DNA of 64,000 nucleotides from Glaciozyma antarctica PI12 (taxonomy: Eukaryota > Basidiomycota > Microbotryomycetes > Kriegeriales > Camptobasidiaceae): positions 406,578-470,577 of the forward strand of contig KZ627158.1 of assembly GCA_002917775.1 (NCBI GenBank). Reading direction: 5' to 3'. Within the stretch, counting starts at the first letter, position 1; each line of letters starts with the position of its first letter. The translations under genes and the position numbers were made by a program. The notes below the pieces were generated by a model that saw only the letters and a list, made by a program, of their open reading frames with translations, did no database searches and was not told the origin of the DNA. Positions 13,115 through 24,505 of the stretch are shown in pieces.

Positions 13115-16100
13115 ATGCCGAGCTCGAGCTCAAGGAAGACCAGCGAAGCTCTTGGACCAGACGACAGTCAAGGCCTCCTCATCTCGCACGACTTCGAGCA
13201 ACGCCAACGGGCGCCCTCCAGGATTAGCAGCAGCTCGACCGCGTTCGGCTTCACGACTCTTGAGCCCGTCTTTGCAGAGGTGGAGCGGCAGCCCAAGGCG
13301 GGGAAGGAGGTGGCGGTTCAGCCGGCGAAGCATCGGGATCTGTTCGAGGGGCACCAGGCGTCCATTCGAGGCGACCCTATCGAGGTGAGCTGGAGCTCGG
13401 GCGCCGGGGTATTGAGGAGCTGACGCGTGCTGGGGTGTACAGTTCGGGAAGCAGCTGAGTGCTTGGGCGAGCGGGACGGGCTGGAGGTCGTACACGGGTG
13501 AGTCGGCGTAGCTCCCTCGGGGTTGAAGCTGGGGACTGTCGAGCTGACCTCGTTTCTCGCGCAGATTATATTGGAGGTCGGATCATGTACGATGGGTATT
13601 CAGCAGGTTCTATTCGAGGAATCATGAACAGCGAGCAAGGTGCGTTACTCTCTCAGTTACCTCGGGCTCGAGCTGACCCCTCGCTCCTCCAGTGCGAGCG
13701 AAGATTCACGAGTTGTCCATGGCGCGGTTGGCGAGTATGCACCTTCCGCCGGGAGTACGGCCTGAGGAAAAGCTGGTGCAGCTCGAGAGCCAGATGTGGG
13801 ACGTCACGTACGCTGGTTCCGCTGTACGCGGAATGAGGGAGCCGGCTGACGGAGCACCTCGCTCGCAGGCACGACGTTGCGGTCAAGCTCGTGGCGAAGA
13901 TGGATTCGTACGTTCCTGAATCCCTGAACGAGCAGGCGTTCCTTCATTGACCACCTGCCTTCGCAGAGTCGCCTTTCTGCGATTCTTTGGGGTGCGTTCG
14001 CATCTGCGGTGCTCGACGACGGGACTGACGATGCGACACAGGCTTCTGTCAACAACGTCCTGGTGCGCATGTACGACCAGGGCATCCACATCTCTCTCGA
14101 AGAGTACACTGTTTTCCGCGAGGCGGCTCAGGCTGCAGCGAAGAAGAAGCAGTCGCTCCTGATTCTCCCTTGCCACAAATCTCACATCGTACGTTCCTTC
14201 TTCCGACGGCGGGGCTTCGCACTGACTGTAATCTCGCAGGATTACTTGACCGTATCGTGGATCTTCTACCGTCTGGGTCTCTCCCTCCCTCACATTGTCG
14301 CGGGAGACAACCTCAACATGCCAGTTCTAGGAAGCTGGTTGCAGAAATGCGGTGCTTTCTTCATCAGAAGGTCCTTTGGAGACGACGCTCTCTATCCCGT
14401 CGTCGTCAAAGGCAAGCACCCTCCTCTGCACGTTGTCGTTGTCGCATCTAACACTCGCTCGCAGAGTACATCGAGCAGCTCTTGGAAGCCGGCATGAACA
14501 GTGCGTGTGCCTCAGCGTCTTCTCCAATTTTCGTTTCTAATCTCGCATTTCGATAGTCGAATGCTTCATCGAAGGCTCCCGATCAAGAACAGGCAAGCTC
14601 CTCCCGCCAAAGCTCGGTATCCTCAAATACGTCGTCGAAGCTTTGCAAAACGGTCGCACCGAAGACGTGTGAGTTGCAGTCTCTCCTCAAATCGACCTTA
14701 CAGCGCGCTGAACGATGTCAACAGCATGATCTGCCCCATCTCGATTCAGTACGACCGTGTGATCGAGACGGAATCGTACACGAATGAGTAGGCCCTCGCT
14801 CGTTCTCTCCGAGAGCTTCTGCTTACCGCTTTCTTCCCCAGGCTCCTCGGCAACCCCAAGGAGAAGGAATCGCTCACTGGACTACTCCTCAATACTCGCA
14901 TCGTCCAAGTACGAGCATTCGCCTCGACGAAGCCGAAGGATGCTGATTGTTTGTCAATCTTTAAGCTCAAGATGGGGCGTATCGACGTTCGCTTCCAGAA
15001 ACCCTTTTCTCTGAAGGAGTATCTCGTGGAGGAGACCGCTCGTCGGCACCAAAAGGCGGCTGAGCACCCGGAGAAGAAGCGGGACGCGAAGAAGGAACAG
15101 GTCATGCTGCTTCGTGCACTCGGGTACCAGGTCCTTAGTGACATAAATCGTGTATCCGTAATCATGCCCGCTGCGCTTGTCGGCTCGGTTCTCTTGACGA
15201 TTCGCGGTCGCGTGAGTTCTGGCTCTTCTCGCGGTCCCCGACGAAGCTGACGCTTTTTCGACCCAGGGAGTCGGTCGACATGAGCTCATCAAGCGGGTCG
15301 CTTGGCTTCGAGAAGCTATCGAAGCGCGCGGAGGTCGAGTTGCTGAGTTCGCAGGCATGGAGATCGACGCTGTCGTCGACAGGTGCGTGTTCAACGTTGC
15401 CGAAGCGCGCTCTGTTAGCTAAGCTGCTTCGCAGGGCGTTGACGGTCCTCAAGGACTTGATCGGCGAGCACAAAGACCTCATCGAGCCTACGTTCTTCCC
15501 GATCTCTCGATTCGAGCTTTCGTTCTACCGAAATCAGGTTCGTTCGCACGCTCTGCTCGCTCTCTTCGACCTCCGCTAACGAGGAGGAATAGATCATGCA
15601 CCTTTTCGTCTCCGAAGCTCTTCTCGCTGCAGCGCTTTACACGAGGGTCAAGGCTGGTGGGACGGCACCTTCGCAGAGGATGGAGCGAAGTCAAGTCGTC
15701 TCGGAGCTCTCGTTCCTCAGTCGCCTGCTGCAGAACGAGTTCGTTTACGGCACCGAGGGTCTCGAGGCGAATGCAGCGAAGACTTTCGCTTCGCTTCAGG
15801 TTCGTCGTTCGCTACCTCGCTCCCGATATGCCGTTTCCTGACGCTGGATTGGGGATTGCAGAAGGACGAGGTCATCCTTATCGAGGACGACTTGATAGGT
15901 CTTCACCCGACGGAGCGAGCGAGGGGACGGGAGAACTTTGACTTCCACTGCTTCATGGTTCGTCTTTCTCCAGCGGAGGTAGGGCGTGTCGTTGACATCC
16001 TTTCGCTCGCAGATGTGGCCATTCGTCGAAACCTACTGGCTCGGAGCAGTCTCTCTCTTCGCCCTTACTCCCGTCGGAGCTCCTCCCAGCTCATCCGCGA

Positions 16101-16700
16101 ACGTCGCCTGGTACGCCGAGAAGAGCTTCCAAAAGAGTGCTCAGCTCCTCGGCAAGACCCTCCACAACCAAGGCGACATTTCCTACCTCGAAGCCGTCAA
16201 CCAAGGTCCGTTCCCCCGCTGCTCTCCTCGCCGTCTCGACTAACCTTCCTCCGCCACAGCGACGCTGTCGAACGCGTTCCAGCGAATGATCGAGCTCGGC
16301 GTCATCCTCGCTCGACGCTCCTCTGCCAATCCGGTCCCTCTCATGGCGCTTCACCCCGACTGGGTCCCGAAGCGCACAGCGACAGGCGCCATCGAGCCCG
16401 AAGGACGACTCTGGGACTTCCTCGCTCGGCTCGGGAGCTTCCGTCGCGAGGGGAAGAACAGGCGTGATACGGCTACTGGTGCGTTGATTTCGAGCTGCTC
16501 TGGCTGGTTGCTGATGCGTTCAAGAGTACAGTTTCGACGAGGGTATTCCATCACTGCGCTGCGATTGCTCCACCGGTCATCGAGTGGAGCTTGTTCACTG
16601 GATTCGAGGCTCCTGCTTCCGACTTCTGGTACGTTGCGATTCTCGTCGACGTCGAACGTTGCTGATGCAGTTTCGTAGGGCTCCCAAGCCGAACCTTTGA
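13115..16700 (+). CDS. PlsB/DHAPAT-type glycerol-3-phosphate or DHAP acyltransferase
   Basis: This enzyme family acylates the sn-1 position of glycerol-3-phosphate or dihydroxyacetone phosphate, the first step of glycerolipid or ether-lipid synthesis. The acyltransferase blocks are clear: [15 protein letters not shown] (HX4D catalytic motif), [30 protein letters not shown] and a following [13 protein letters not shown] long C-terminal domain follows ([21 protein letters not shown]). This architecture is PlsB/GNPAT, not the four-motif membrane GPATs (Sct1/Gpt2) of yeasts. There are about twenty short introns, and the last exon (ending at 16700) reads W-APKPNL. That end is not a PTS1 signal, unlike animal GNPAT. 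Substrate choice between glycerol-3-phosphate and DHAP cannot be told from sequence. The start at 13115 gives [10 protein letters not shown]. Confidence 0.9.
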
Positions 16701-17096
16701 GCGGAATGCGACGTGGGAGGTCGGAGTTGAGGGAGCTGGGGTGGAGGATGTGCGGTATGCCGTTCGCGCTGTACTTGTAATACTCTTCGCAAGGTCTGCA
16801 GTCCTCTTCTGCTGCTCGGAGAGTAGGAGAGCTTCGACGCCGAGGATTGCTATTTTCGAAGTCGACGGCGCGCTCGACCGCCTGGTTTATTCACCACCGC
16901 CTGGTTCGTCAGAGTAGCTCTCTGGAGCTACAGGTTACCTTGGTACTAAACCTCTCAACAACGTCCACGGCGCCCACCCTTTTCAGCGCTCCTCCTCCGC
17001 CCAAACAAGAGCTCCACGGCGCCGGACCTCCCTCCTCCGAGTCCTCGCCAGCTCTCCCGACCCCCGAACGCGTCCTACCTCACTGTCTCACGCCAA
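16701..17096. other. Intergenic region, acyltransferase to CNNM gene
   Basis: The 396 bp hold the acyltransferase 3' end and, further right, a CT- and CAAC-rich stretch that looks like the promoter and leader of the next gene on the same strand. No RNA gene or conserved element was seen. Confidence 0.4.
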
Positions 17097-19341
17097 ATGA
17101 GCCAAACAGGACTCTCGAACCTGAACGGACGTTTACCTACGGGCTGGGGTGGAGGGAGGCTGTTTCTGCTGCTTGCGCACGTGCTCAGTGTGGCAGCGGC
17201 GCCGAGTGGATGGGCAGCTGAAGGAGTGCGGGTGGGGATACAACACAAGCACGAGGAGGCTGGATCACCTAGTACGCGTTGCTTTTAGTTGGAGGGAAGG
17301 AGGAGGAGCTGATGGGGTGCGTTCGTCTTTCGCAGGCTACTGGGCCAAATTGGTGGTGGCTGGGATCCTGGTGCTGCTGGGAGGAGTGTTTGCGGGGTTG
17401 ACGCTGGCGCTAATGAGTGAGTTTGAGCGAGCGGCTGGAGGGAGACTGAAGCGTGCTGCAGGTCTCGACATGATCAACCTCCAAGTCCTCTCCAGCTCTG
17501 GGTCGGAGCGAGAGAGGAAGGACGCGCTCAAGGTCCTCCACTTGCTCGAAGATCGCCGACATTGGGTACTCGTCTGCGTGCTCCTCTCTAACGTCGTCGT
17601 GAACGAATCGCTCCGTGGGTTCACGTCTCGCTCCCCCCGTGATGAATCGCTCATCTCGCTTCGCAGCGATAATTCTGGACTCGGTCGTTGGCGGAGGGAT
17701 AGGAGCAGTCGTTCTTTCTACTTGCCTCAGTGCGTTCGCTCACCTGCCGTCCTGGTGATCCAGCTAACTCCCTCCCAGTCGTCGTGTTTGGCGAGGTCAT
17801 TCCGCAAGCAGTCTGCGCTCGGCACGGTCTTCGAATCGGCGCCATGTGCGCGCCTTTCGTGCTCTTCCTCGTAAGCCCCCGCAACCAACTCTCCGTAACT
17901 CGCTGACCAGTACAGATGTGGGCTGAGTCTCCCGTGTCGTGGCCAGTGGCGAAGCTGCTCGACTGGCTGCTGGGCGAGAGCCACGGGACGACTTACAAGC
18001 GCGTACAGCTCAAGACCTTTGTGGGACTACACCAACGTACGCTCGCTTCCTCTTCCTTTTTCTTCGCTAAGCGTTGCGCAGATGTGGGATCCGAAACGCT
18101 GAACGAGGACGAGGTGACGATTATCTCCTCTGTGCTCGAGCTTTCGCACACGACTGTCGCCAGGATCATGACTCCTATCGCGGATACCTACACTCTTCCT
18201 TCCGATGCGATCCTCGACCAGGAGAAGGTCAACGAGGTGCGTGCGAAGTTTGACTTCGCTGCCGAGATCGCTGTGAACAAAGTCTCTCAGATTCTCGCTT
18301 TGGGGCATTCGAGGATCCCAATTTTTTGCTCCTGGCAATCGGAAGGCTTTCGTGGGGATGCTCATTGTGGTGCGTCCCTCGCTTTCCCCTCTGGAGAGTC
18401 TCGCTGATCACTCGTCCGCAGAAAAAAGGTCCGCCGTTTCGCTCGCGCCCGAGTCTGGTCAGCTTTGCTAACTTTCTCTCGCAGCTCATCTCCTACGAAC
18501 CATCTCAAGCACAGTGTGTTTTCTATCAACCTCATACGGGACTGCCCTAATCACCGTCAACAGGCCCATCAGCTCATTCCCTCTCTCTATGCTTCCCGAA
18601 ACTGGGCCCGACTCTACTTGCCTCGATGCGCTGAACTAGTACGTTCTCTCGCGCTCTCAAGCCGATTACCGCTAATCTCACTGATTCTAACAGCTTTCAG
18701 CAAGGCAGATCACACATCCTCCTCGTATCCAAGGTGAGTTCGCCCCTGCAATAATCTCGCTTCGCAGCTCACGCTCTCTTCACAGACTCCCGGTCGAGAA
18801 GGAGGTGCGATAGGTGTCGTGAGCCTCGAGGACGTGATTGAGGAGATGATAGGAGAGGTGAGGAACCTTTCGCAGCGAGAGGAATGCAGTTGACGCCTCG
18901 CTTCGCAGGAGATTGTCGATGAGACGGATTTGTATGTCGACCTCGCGAACAAGGTGGTCAGTCTGGTCCTTTCTTGATGCTTTTCTTCCGAGCTGACTCT
19001 GGCGGTTTTCGCTTCGCAGAAGGTTATTCGAGCTCCCGCAAGACGAGTCGCTGCAAACCAATCTCTCGCGCCTCTGATTCAAGGTTCGTCCCTGCTTCTT
19101 TTCAACCATTATCTCGCTAAGTGAGACTGCAGGCTTCATCGAGCGCCGCAAGGTTTACCGAGCGAGCGACTACGGCACCATCGACGCCTCCAAAGCGAAG
19201 GTGATTGAAGGCGGAGGTGCACCGGAAATGCGCTCGGCATTTCGGACGCGGAGGGAGAGTATGGCGGGATCACTATTGGGGAGTCCGGCGAGGGCGAGTT
19301 TGCTGGGGAGTGCGACGCAGAGCGAGGAGGGGAGGAAGTGA
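17097..19341 (+). CDS. MAM3: CNNM/Mam3-like DUF21 and CBS domain membrane protein
   Basis: Proteins of this family sit in vacuolar or plasma membranes and affect Mg/Mn homeostasis. An N-terminal hydrophobic stretch ([14 protein letters not shown]) may be a signal peptide. The DUF21 transmembrane region follows ([55 protein letters not shown]). Then comes the CBS pair ([51 protein letters not shown]). The conserved [17 protein letters not shown] lies between. Order and motifs match yeast Mam3 and animal CNNM. The frame slips by one in a run of six T at 18322-18327: five T would read [19 protein letters not shown] tiny exon AAAAAAG at 18422-18428 also has one base too many for the expected KK. 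The tail is short and Ser/Arg-rich. Confidence 0.88.
18422..18428 (+). other. Seven-base micro-exon in the CNNM/Mam3 gene
   Basis: Between two well-formed introns (acceptor CAG ending 18421, donor GTCCGC from 18429) lies AAAAAAG. It supplies the KK of the family motif LIVKKLISYEP. Six bases would keep the frame; seven do not. This looks like a real micro-exon with one extra A in the sequence. Confidence 0.55.
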
Positions 19342-19710
19342 TGGGGAGGAGAGTGCTTTGCTGGGGAAGCGCTGATGGCGAGTGTTTTTGTTATGAATTG
19401 GGTGTTGGATAGAACCTCGAGATCGTTCTCTGGGCTTCTTGGGCACCGCTGGCAGCAAGAGCGGCGACTGGGTGAGGCGAGCTTCTGTATCTCCGCGGCG
19501 AAAGCGGGTCAACTTCTTCGCTCCAAAGCTCTTTCCTTCTCCGTTTCCGCAGCGGTCCTCTCGCGCGCCTCTCTCAGTCAGTACCCTGCGCCGGCCGCAA
19601 CATAGAACAGCAGAGCTCGAACCCTCCACGTCGTCATCAAAGGAAGGTGCGCCGCTCACGTCCTCCTCGACCCGCTGCCTCCATGCCTCCACTGACCTGC
19701 CCTGCCACAG
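19342..19710. other. Intergenic region upstream of the spermidine-synthase-like gene
   Basis: The 369 bp run from the CNNM stop codon to the next ATG on the same strand. The stretch just before the ATG is C-rich (CCTCCACTGACCTGCCCTGC), as expected of a leader. No other element is evident. Confidence 0.4.
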
Positions 19711-21807
19711 ATGCCGCCTCAAACGCAGGCCGCCAAAGCGCCCTCCACCCCCTGCTCCATCGCCCTCTTCGTTCTTACCGCCTACATCTCCAACACGCTC
19801 TCCCTCCTACCCCTCCTCCTCACCTCCCGTCAATCCCTCCTCCTCCACCCCCTCTTCTCCGCCGCCCCAACCGAAGTCCTCACCAAGCCTTTCCACGTCC
19901 TCTTTGCTCTCCTAGCTCTAGGCACTTGGGCCCTCGTCCCCGCTGTCAGAGAGGTAGGATGGAGGACCTGGTGGCTCGTCCTGGGTGGGAGCTTGGTGTG
20001 CAGCGAGGGGATCGTAAGGATTGGAGCGATGAAGTTTGTGGAGCTGGGCTCGTATGGAGGGGTGTGGGCGGCGAGAGTGGCGGTCGAGGCGGTGCCGACG
20101 CTCGCGAGATGGGGGTGGGTCTTGCGCGTCGTGTTCTGCGTAAAGGTGCGTTGGTTCGGGCTCACAGGGAAGTGAGGAGCTGATGGTGAGCTGGGAGCAG
20201 CGGTTGCTGTTGCGGGATGCGTTCCTCTTTGTTGCGTGCGTGGGAGTCGTCGTCGGACCGAGCTGGCAACCTCTCCTCGGCAGGCTGCCTGATTGCTACG
20301 TCGTGCGTTCCTTCACGTTCTCCTACCCTCCGAAAGCTCACTGCACGCTCGAACGACAGCTTCAAGGCTACGGCCTCCTCCTCGTCCTCCTCGCCCTCTT
20401 CTGGCCCGACATTGCCTACAGCGCGTCCAACCCTTCAGCCCCTCACGAATCCTTTCAAATCGCCTACGCCCTCCCCTTCGCCAACCTCAAACGCTTCTCC
20501 TTCCTCGCCTTCTTCCTCCTCCTCTCCTACGTTACCTCTCTCACCAGCACCCACTGCCCGACCTCCTCCCTCCGGCCTTTCCCCATCTCCTCTCCTGCGA
20601 CTTCTCGAATCCTTGCGTCTGCGAGAGGACCGACGGGGTGGATTGTTGTGGGTGAGGAGGAGTCGCGAGGACATTGGTTTAGGTACCTCAGGGCGGATCA
20701 TTCGCTGCTCGGAGGGCTATGGACTGGACCCTCGAGGGATGCAGTCATTAGGGGGATGACGGAGAAGGGTGTAGGACCGTTTACGCCTGTTGATGAGCAG
20801 GAGGTGATTTGGACGGCCGAGAGTATTTTCGTGAGTCCTTTTTGGGGGGAGCAGGGAGGGAGGGAACTGACTTGCCTGCAGTCGACGTTCATTCTTCAAG
20901 AGGTGGTGAGGCTCGTTATCAGGCCTGGATGGCTGAACGAGCGTCGAGAGCGAGCGTTGGTCATGTGCGTTTCCTTTCGAGAAGGATTGGGCAAGGCTGA
21001 CCTTATCTCGCAGTGGTCTCGGAGCTGGGCTCTCGACGAGGGCTTTCCATCTACATGGCGTCAACCAGACGATTGTCGAAATCGACCCCGTTGTGTATGA
21101 CTACGCGCGCAAGTACTTTGGAGTTCCGGAGCCGATGGGAGGAGTCGCGTTGAAAGATGCGAGGGCGTTTTTGCGGAAGAAGAGCGATGTGGTACGTTCG
21201 TCCCCTCTCTGCGAGATCGCTCGTACTGATGACTCTCCTCTTTCTCTCAGCGATACGACTTTGTCGTGCACGACGTCGTTGGTGTTCTCCCCTTCTCTCC
21301 TTGCGAATCCTCTCACCAGCCCTTGCGCAGTTCACCGGCGGAACCGTCCCCTCCAGCCTCTTCACCCTCGAAGCCTGGGCCGCCATCAAATCCGTCCTCA
21401 CCTCCTCCGGCGTCGTCGCCGTCAATTTTGCCGGCAACATCAAATCGCGCGCATCGCACCTCGTCCTCTCGACCCTCCTCGCCTCCTTCACCCATTGCCG
21501 CGCCTTCGAGGACGGTCCTCCCCACTCCGACTTTAGGAACATCATCATCTTCTGTTCCGACACGGGACCGCTCCAGTTCCGCAAGCCGGTCAAGAACGAC
21601 TACTTGCCGTACCCTTCGCCGGCGATCAGGCAGAGGGTCCTCGAGACGTTCCATCAGTTTGAGATTGATCTGAGGGGCACGAATAGGAGTGAGGTCGTTA
21701 GTGATCGCACGGTGGCGAGGCTGGAGGAGGCGCAGTTGAACGGGGCGTACGAGCATTGGGCGATGATGAAGCTTGTCTTGCCAGACGAGGCTTGGGCGTT
21801 GTATTGA
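19711..21807 (+). CDS. Multispanning membrane protein with a spermidine-synthase-like domain
   Basis: The N-terminal half has several hydrophobic helices (ALFVLTAYISNTLSLLPLLL, FHVLFALLALGTWALVP, DAFLFVACVGVVVG, GYGLLLVLLALFW, RFSFLAFFLLLSYVT). The C-terminal half is a polyamine-synthase/SAM-dependent Rossmann domain: GLGAGLSTRAFHLHG (SAM-type glycine loop), TIVEIDPVVYDYARKYFG (acidic residue after the second strand) and RYDFVVHDVF. Membrane-anchored SpeE-like proteins of this layout are known in fungi but poorly characterised. Whether it makes polyamines is not shown by the sequence; it may bind a different amine or act as a methyltransferase. The next gene acts in salvage of methylthioadenosine, the by-product of polyamine synthesis. 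About six introns; the stop at 21805-21807 follows EAWALY. Confidence 0.82.
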
Positions 21808-22142
21808 TACAGCTTCTCGAGGATTGTGTGGTGCTGTTCTTTCGCTTCTCAGCTTCGTTGTCGTGGTCCTGCTGGTTCTGATGCGGCGAACGCGTTCTGG
21901 AGATGCTCGTCGGAATGAACTCGCTGCGCGAAGTCGCGAGCTTCTTCAAGCGTGGTGGCTCCGCACGGTAAAGCGGGTGGGTGCGGTCTTGATATCCACA
22001 CGCATCAGCCCTATAGCTTGTTGTGTCTCGAGAGCTCTCTCGCAAGGAGGAACGTGGCTGAGTTCACGCACGTTTTTTGAACGACGCGGTGCGCCTCCTC
22101 CTTTCCTCCTCCCCTTTCACCACCTCCCAGCTCTCGTACAGG
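21808..22142. other. Intergenic region upstream of MRI1
   Basis: The 335-bp spacer between two genes on the same strand ends in a CCTCC-rich leader just before the MRI1 start codon. Nothing else is recognisable. Confidence 0.4.
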
Positions 22143-23570
22143 ATGCCGGCTACTCTAACCCTCTCCGCTTTCCGCATCACCGGCGGTCGAACGTTCGAGG
22201 AAGCTCGCAGCGTCGAGATCATTGACCAGCTCCTGCTCCCTCACACTATCGCCTGGGAAACCGTCTCGACTATCGACGAGGCCTTCGCGGCCATCAAGAG
22301 CATGAAGATTCGAGGAGCGCCCGCCATCGCCTCTCTCGCAGCTCTAGGAATCGCAGCTGAGCTCCTCGCCATCCTCTCCGGCACCAGCTCCCCCTCCTTC
22401 CCTCTCGACTCCCTCTCCAACCCCCGCGACCTCCTCGCCCTCATCCTCAGCCGCACCGCCTACCTCCTCACCTCTCGACCTACGGCCGTCAACCTCTCCG
22501 AGGCTCTTACGAGGATCGAGGCGGAGGGAACCTTGGCGGTCAAGGAGGGGAGGTCAAGGTATGAGCTGGCGCGGAGGGTGGTGGACGTTGCGGTGCAGGT
22601 GTGGAGCGAGGATAAGGAGCGGAACCAACGAATTGGGGATAATGGCGCGAACTGGATCTTGGCCAAGCTGGAGAGGGAGGGGAGCATCAAGAAGGGGGAG
22701 AAGATCAGTGTGTTGACGGTGAGCAGCTCTGTTGCGGCAGCTCGAGGAGTACGAGCTGATCTTTGTGAGTAGGTATGCAACACTGGATCCCTCGCGACCT
22801 CTGTAGGTTCATGTTGGTCCCTCTCAAAGCCGCCGCTCATCTCGCTCGCAGGGCTACGGAACCGCTCTTGGAGTTATCACCTCTCTCCACGCGCAAGGCC
22901 GCCTCGAGCACGCCTACTACGCGCAGACTGGACCTTACCAGCAAGGAGCACGTCTCACAAGCATGGAGCTTGCGAGCTTGGGTGTCGAGAACACGATGGT
23001 CTGCGACACGGCTATCGGAGCGCTCATCGCAGAGAAGCGCGTTCACCTCTTCGTCGCCGGTGCAGACCGGTTCGTCTCATTCTACTCAACTCCATTCACG
23101 GCATGCGCTGATTTATCCTTCGCAGAATCGCCGCCAACGGAGACACGGCCAACAAGATCTCGACGTATCAAATCTCGCTCCTCTGTTCCTCCCCTCACCC
23201 CTTCTCCCCCAATCCCGCCATCCCCGTCCTCATCGCCGCCCCCATCACGACTCTCGACCTCGCCATGGATTCCGGTCGCTCCATCATCATCGAGCAGCGT
23301 CCCTCCTGGGAAGCCTGCACCGTCCGCGGCCGAATCGTCGACGTCGACGCGATGGTTTCGAACGGTGGCAAGAGTGAGGAGGGCGGAGAGGTGGAGGTGG
23401 CGACCGTGTTGGTCACGCCGCCGAATACGAGGGCGTGGAACCCTGCGTTCGACGTCACGCCGGCGGGGTTGATCATGGGGATCGTGACCGAGTTGGGCGT
23501 CGCGCAGAGGGTGGAGAGCGAGGATTTCGATCTGAGGGACTTTGTCGCGCGTGGAGGTCGCAGGGCGTAA
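22143..23570 (+). CDS. MRI1: Methylthioribose-1-phosphate isomerase
   Basis: Mri1 converts 5-methylthioribose-1-phosphate to the ribulose form in the methionine salvage pathway, which recycles methylthioadenosine left by polyamine synthesis. Family signatures are present in order: IAWETVSTIDEAFAAIKSMKIRG (near residues 38-60), RGAPAIASLAALG, RPTAVNLSEAL, CNTGSLATSGYGTALGVI (catalytic Cys), GADRIAANGDTANKISTYQ (catalytic Asp) and a final TPAGLIMGIVTELG. Length is close to the family's usual 380-410 aa. Three introns of about 50-60 nt are easily placed. The ATG at 22143 gives MPATLTLSAF, the normal family start. It is related to the eIF2B subunits, but the Cys and Asp motifs separate it from them. 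Confidence 0.95.
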
Positions 23571-24505
23571 TTGATCGACGGGTTAAAAGGATGCAAGCGC
23601 ATACACGAAGAGGTCTGCTTCGCAACCTGGCTCGATACCTCCTTCTGCTCGTGTCTGCTCTCCGCTCCGCTCGATTTTATCTCCTTCTTTCTTGACGCCC
23701 AAACGGACCTGCGATGCGGTTGAAGTCGGGTTGGCGACAGTTCCAAGGGGTGACTAGGCAGCAGGGAGGGTTTGACTTGATCTCCTCGTCCACTCGTCCG
23801 TCTCCAGTAGGCTGGCGCCACTGGGTTCGTCTAGCGAGATGCTGACTCCTGAGGGATTACACACGTCCCCAAAGACCCCATGACGCTCAAGTAGCGCCTG
23901 GAGAAGCTCGTTCGGGGGCGAAGTAGCGCTCCTTGGGGTTTCCTTGGATTTTTGGTAGTGGCTAGCTACTGTTTCCTACTGCCGTACCTGCTGCTATATA
24001 AGGAGGAGTAACATGGCACCCTGGTGGTGGTGCTGACTGAGGAGGAGCTAAAGGCTTGTACAAGCTCGAACAAGGAGGAGATTGGCCACGAATTGGCCGA
24101 GACTAGACTTCATTTAAGGGATGCGATCGAGATCGGACTCCGGTGCGGAGAAGAGCGCAAAAGTTGAGACTGAGGCTGCGCCGTTGGAGCGTTCTTTCTG
24201 TGTGCAGGGGAGCTCGCTTTTAGATGACGACGTCCTCTTTTCGCTGCGTGCGGTCTCCTCTGGGCTCCAGCGTTGCGAAGGGAGAGTCGAAAACGCGAAA
24301 GGGACGATCATTTCCACTTCATTAAAGAAGGATTGTCGACTTTCGTAGCTTCCGTCCAGGAGGCCGGTCGCCCCAACCTCAGCTCTCTCCCTTACCAGCT
24401 GCCGCTACCTCCCGAACCCACCTCTCTCTCCCCGACTCGCCTCGTCGAGCTGCCCCGGCTACCCTCCGCACGACTCAGCCTTTCCCCCACTTCGACGACT
24501 TCAGC
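23571..24505. promoter_or_regulatory. Long promoter and leader region with TATA box
   Basis: These 935 bp precede the WetA-like gene. A good TATA box, CTATATAAGG, sits at 23994-24003, one of few in the window. Two copies of AGTAGCGC (about 23892 and 23922) lie upstream of it. Downstream, 24010-24500 looks like a transcribed leader, possibly with an intron (a TGTGCAG lies near 24207). A defined TATA box plus a long leader suggests a regulated rather than housekeeping gene. That is inference. Confidence 0.5.

Noticed and set aside
24121-24348. Possible upstream coding exon of the WetA-like gene
   Set aside because: The 75-codon frame has no conserved feature and ends before any clear donor that would join to the start at 24506. 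It is more likely leader sequence.
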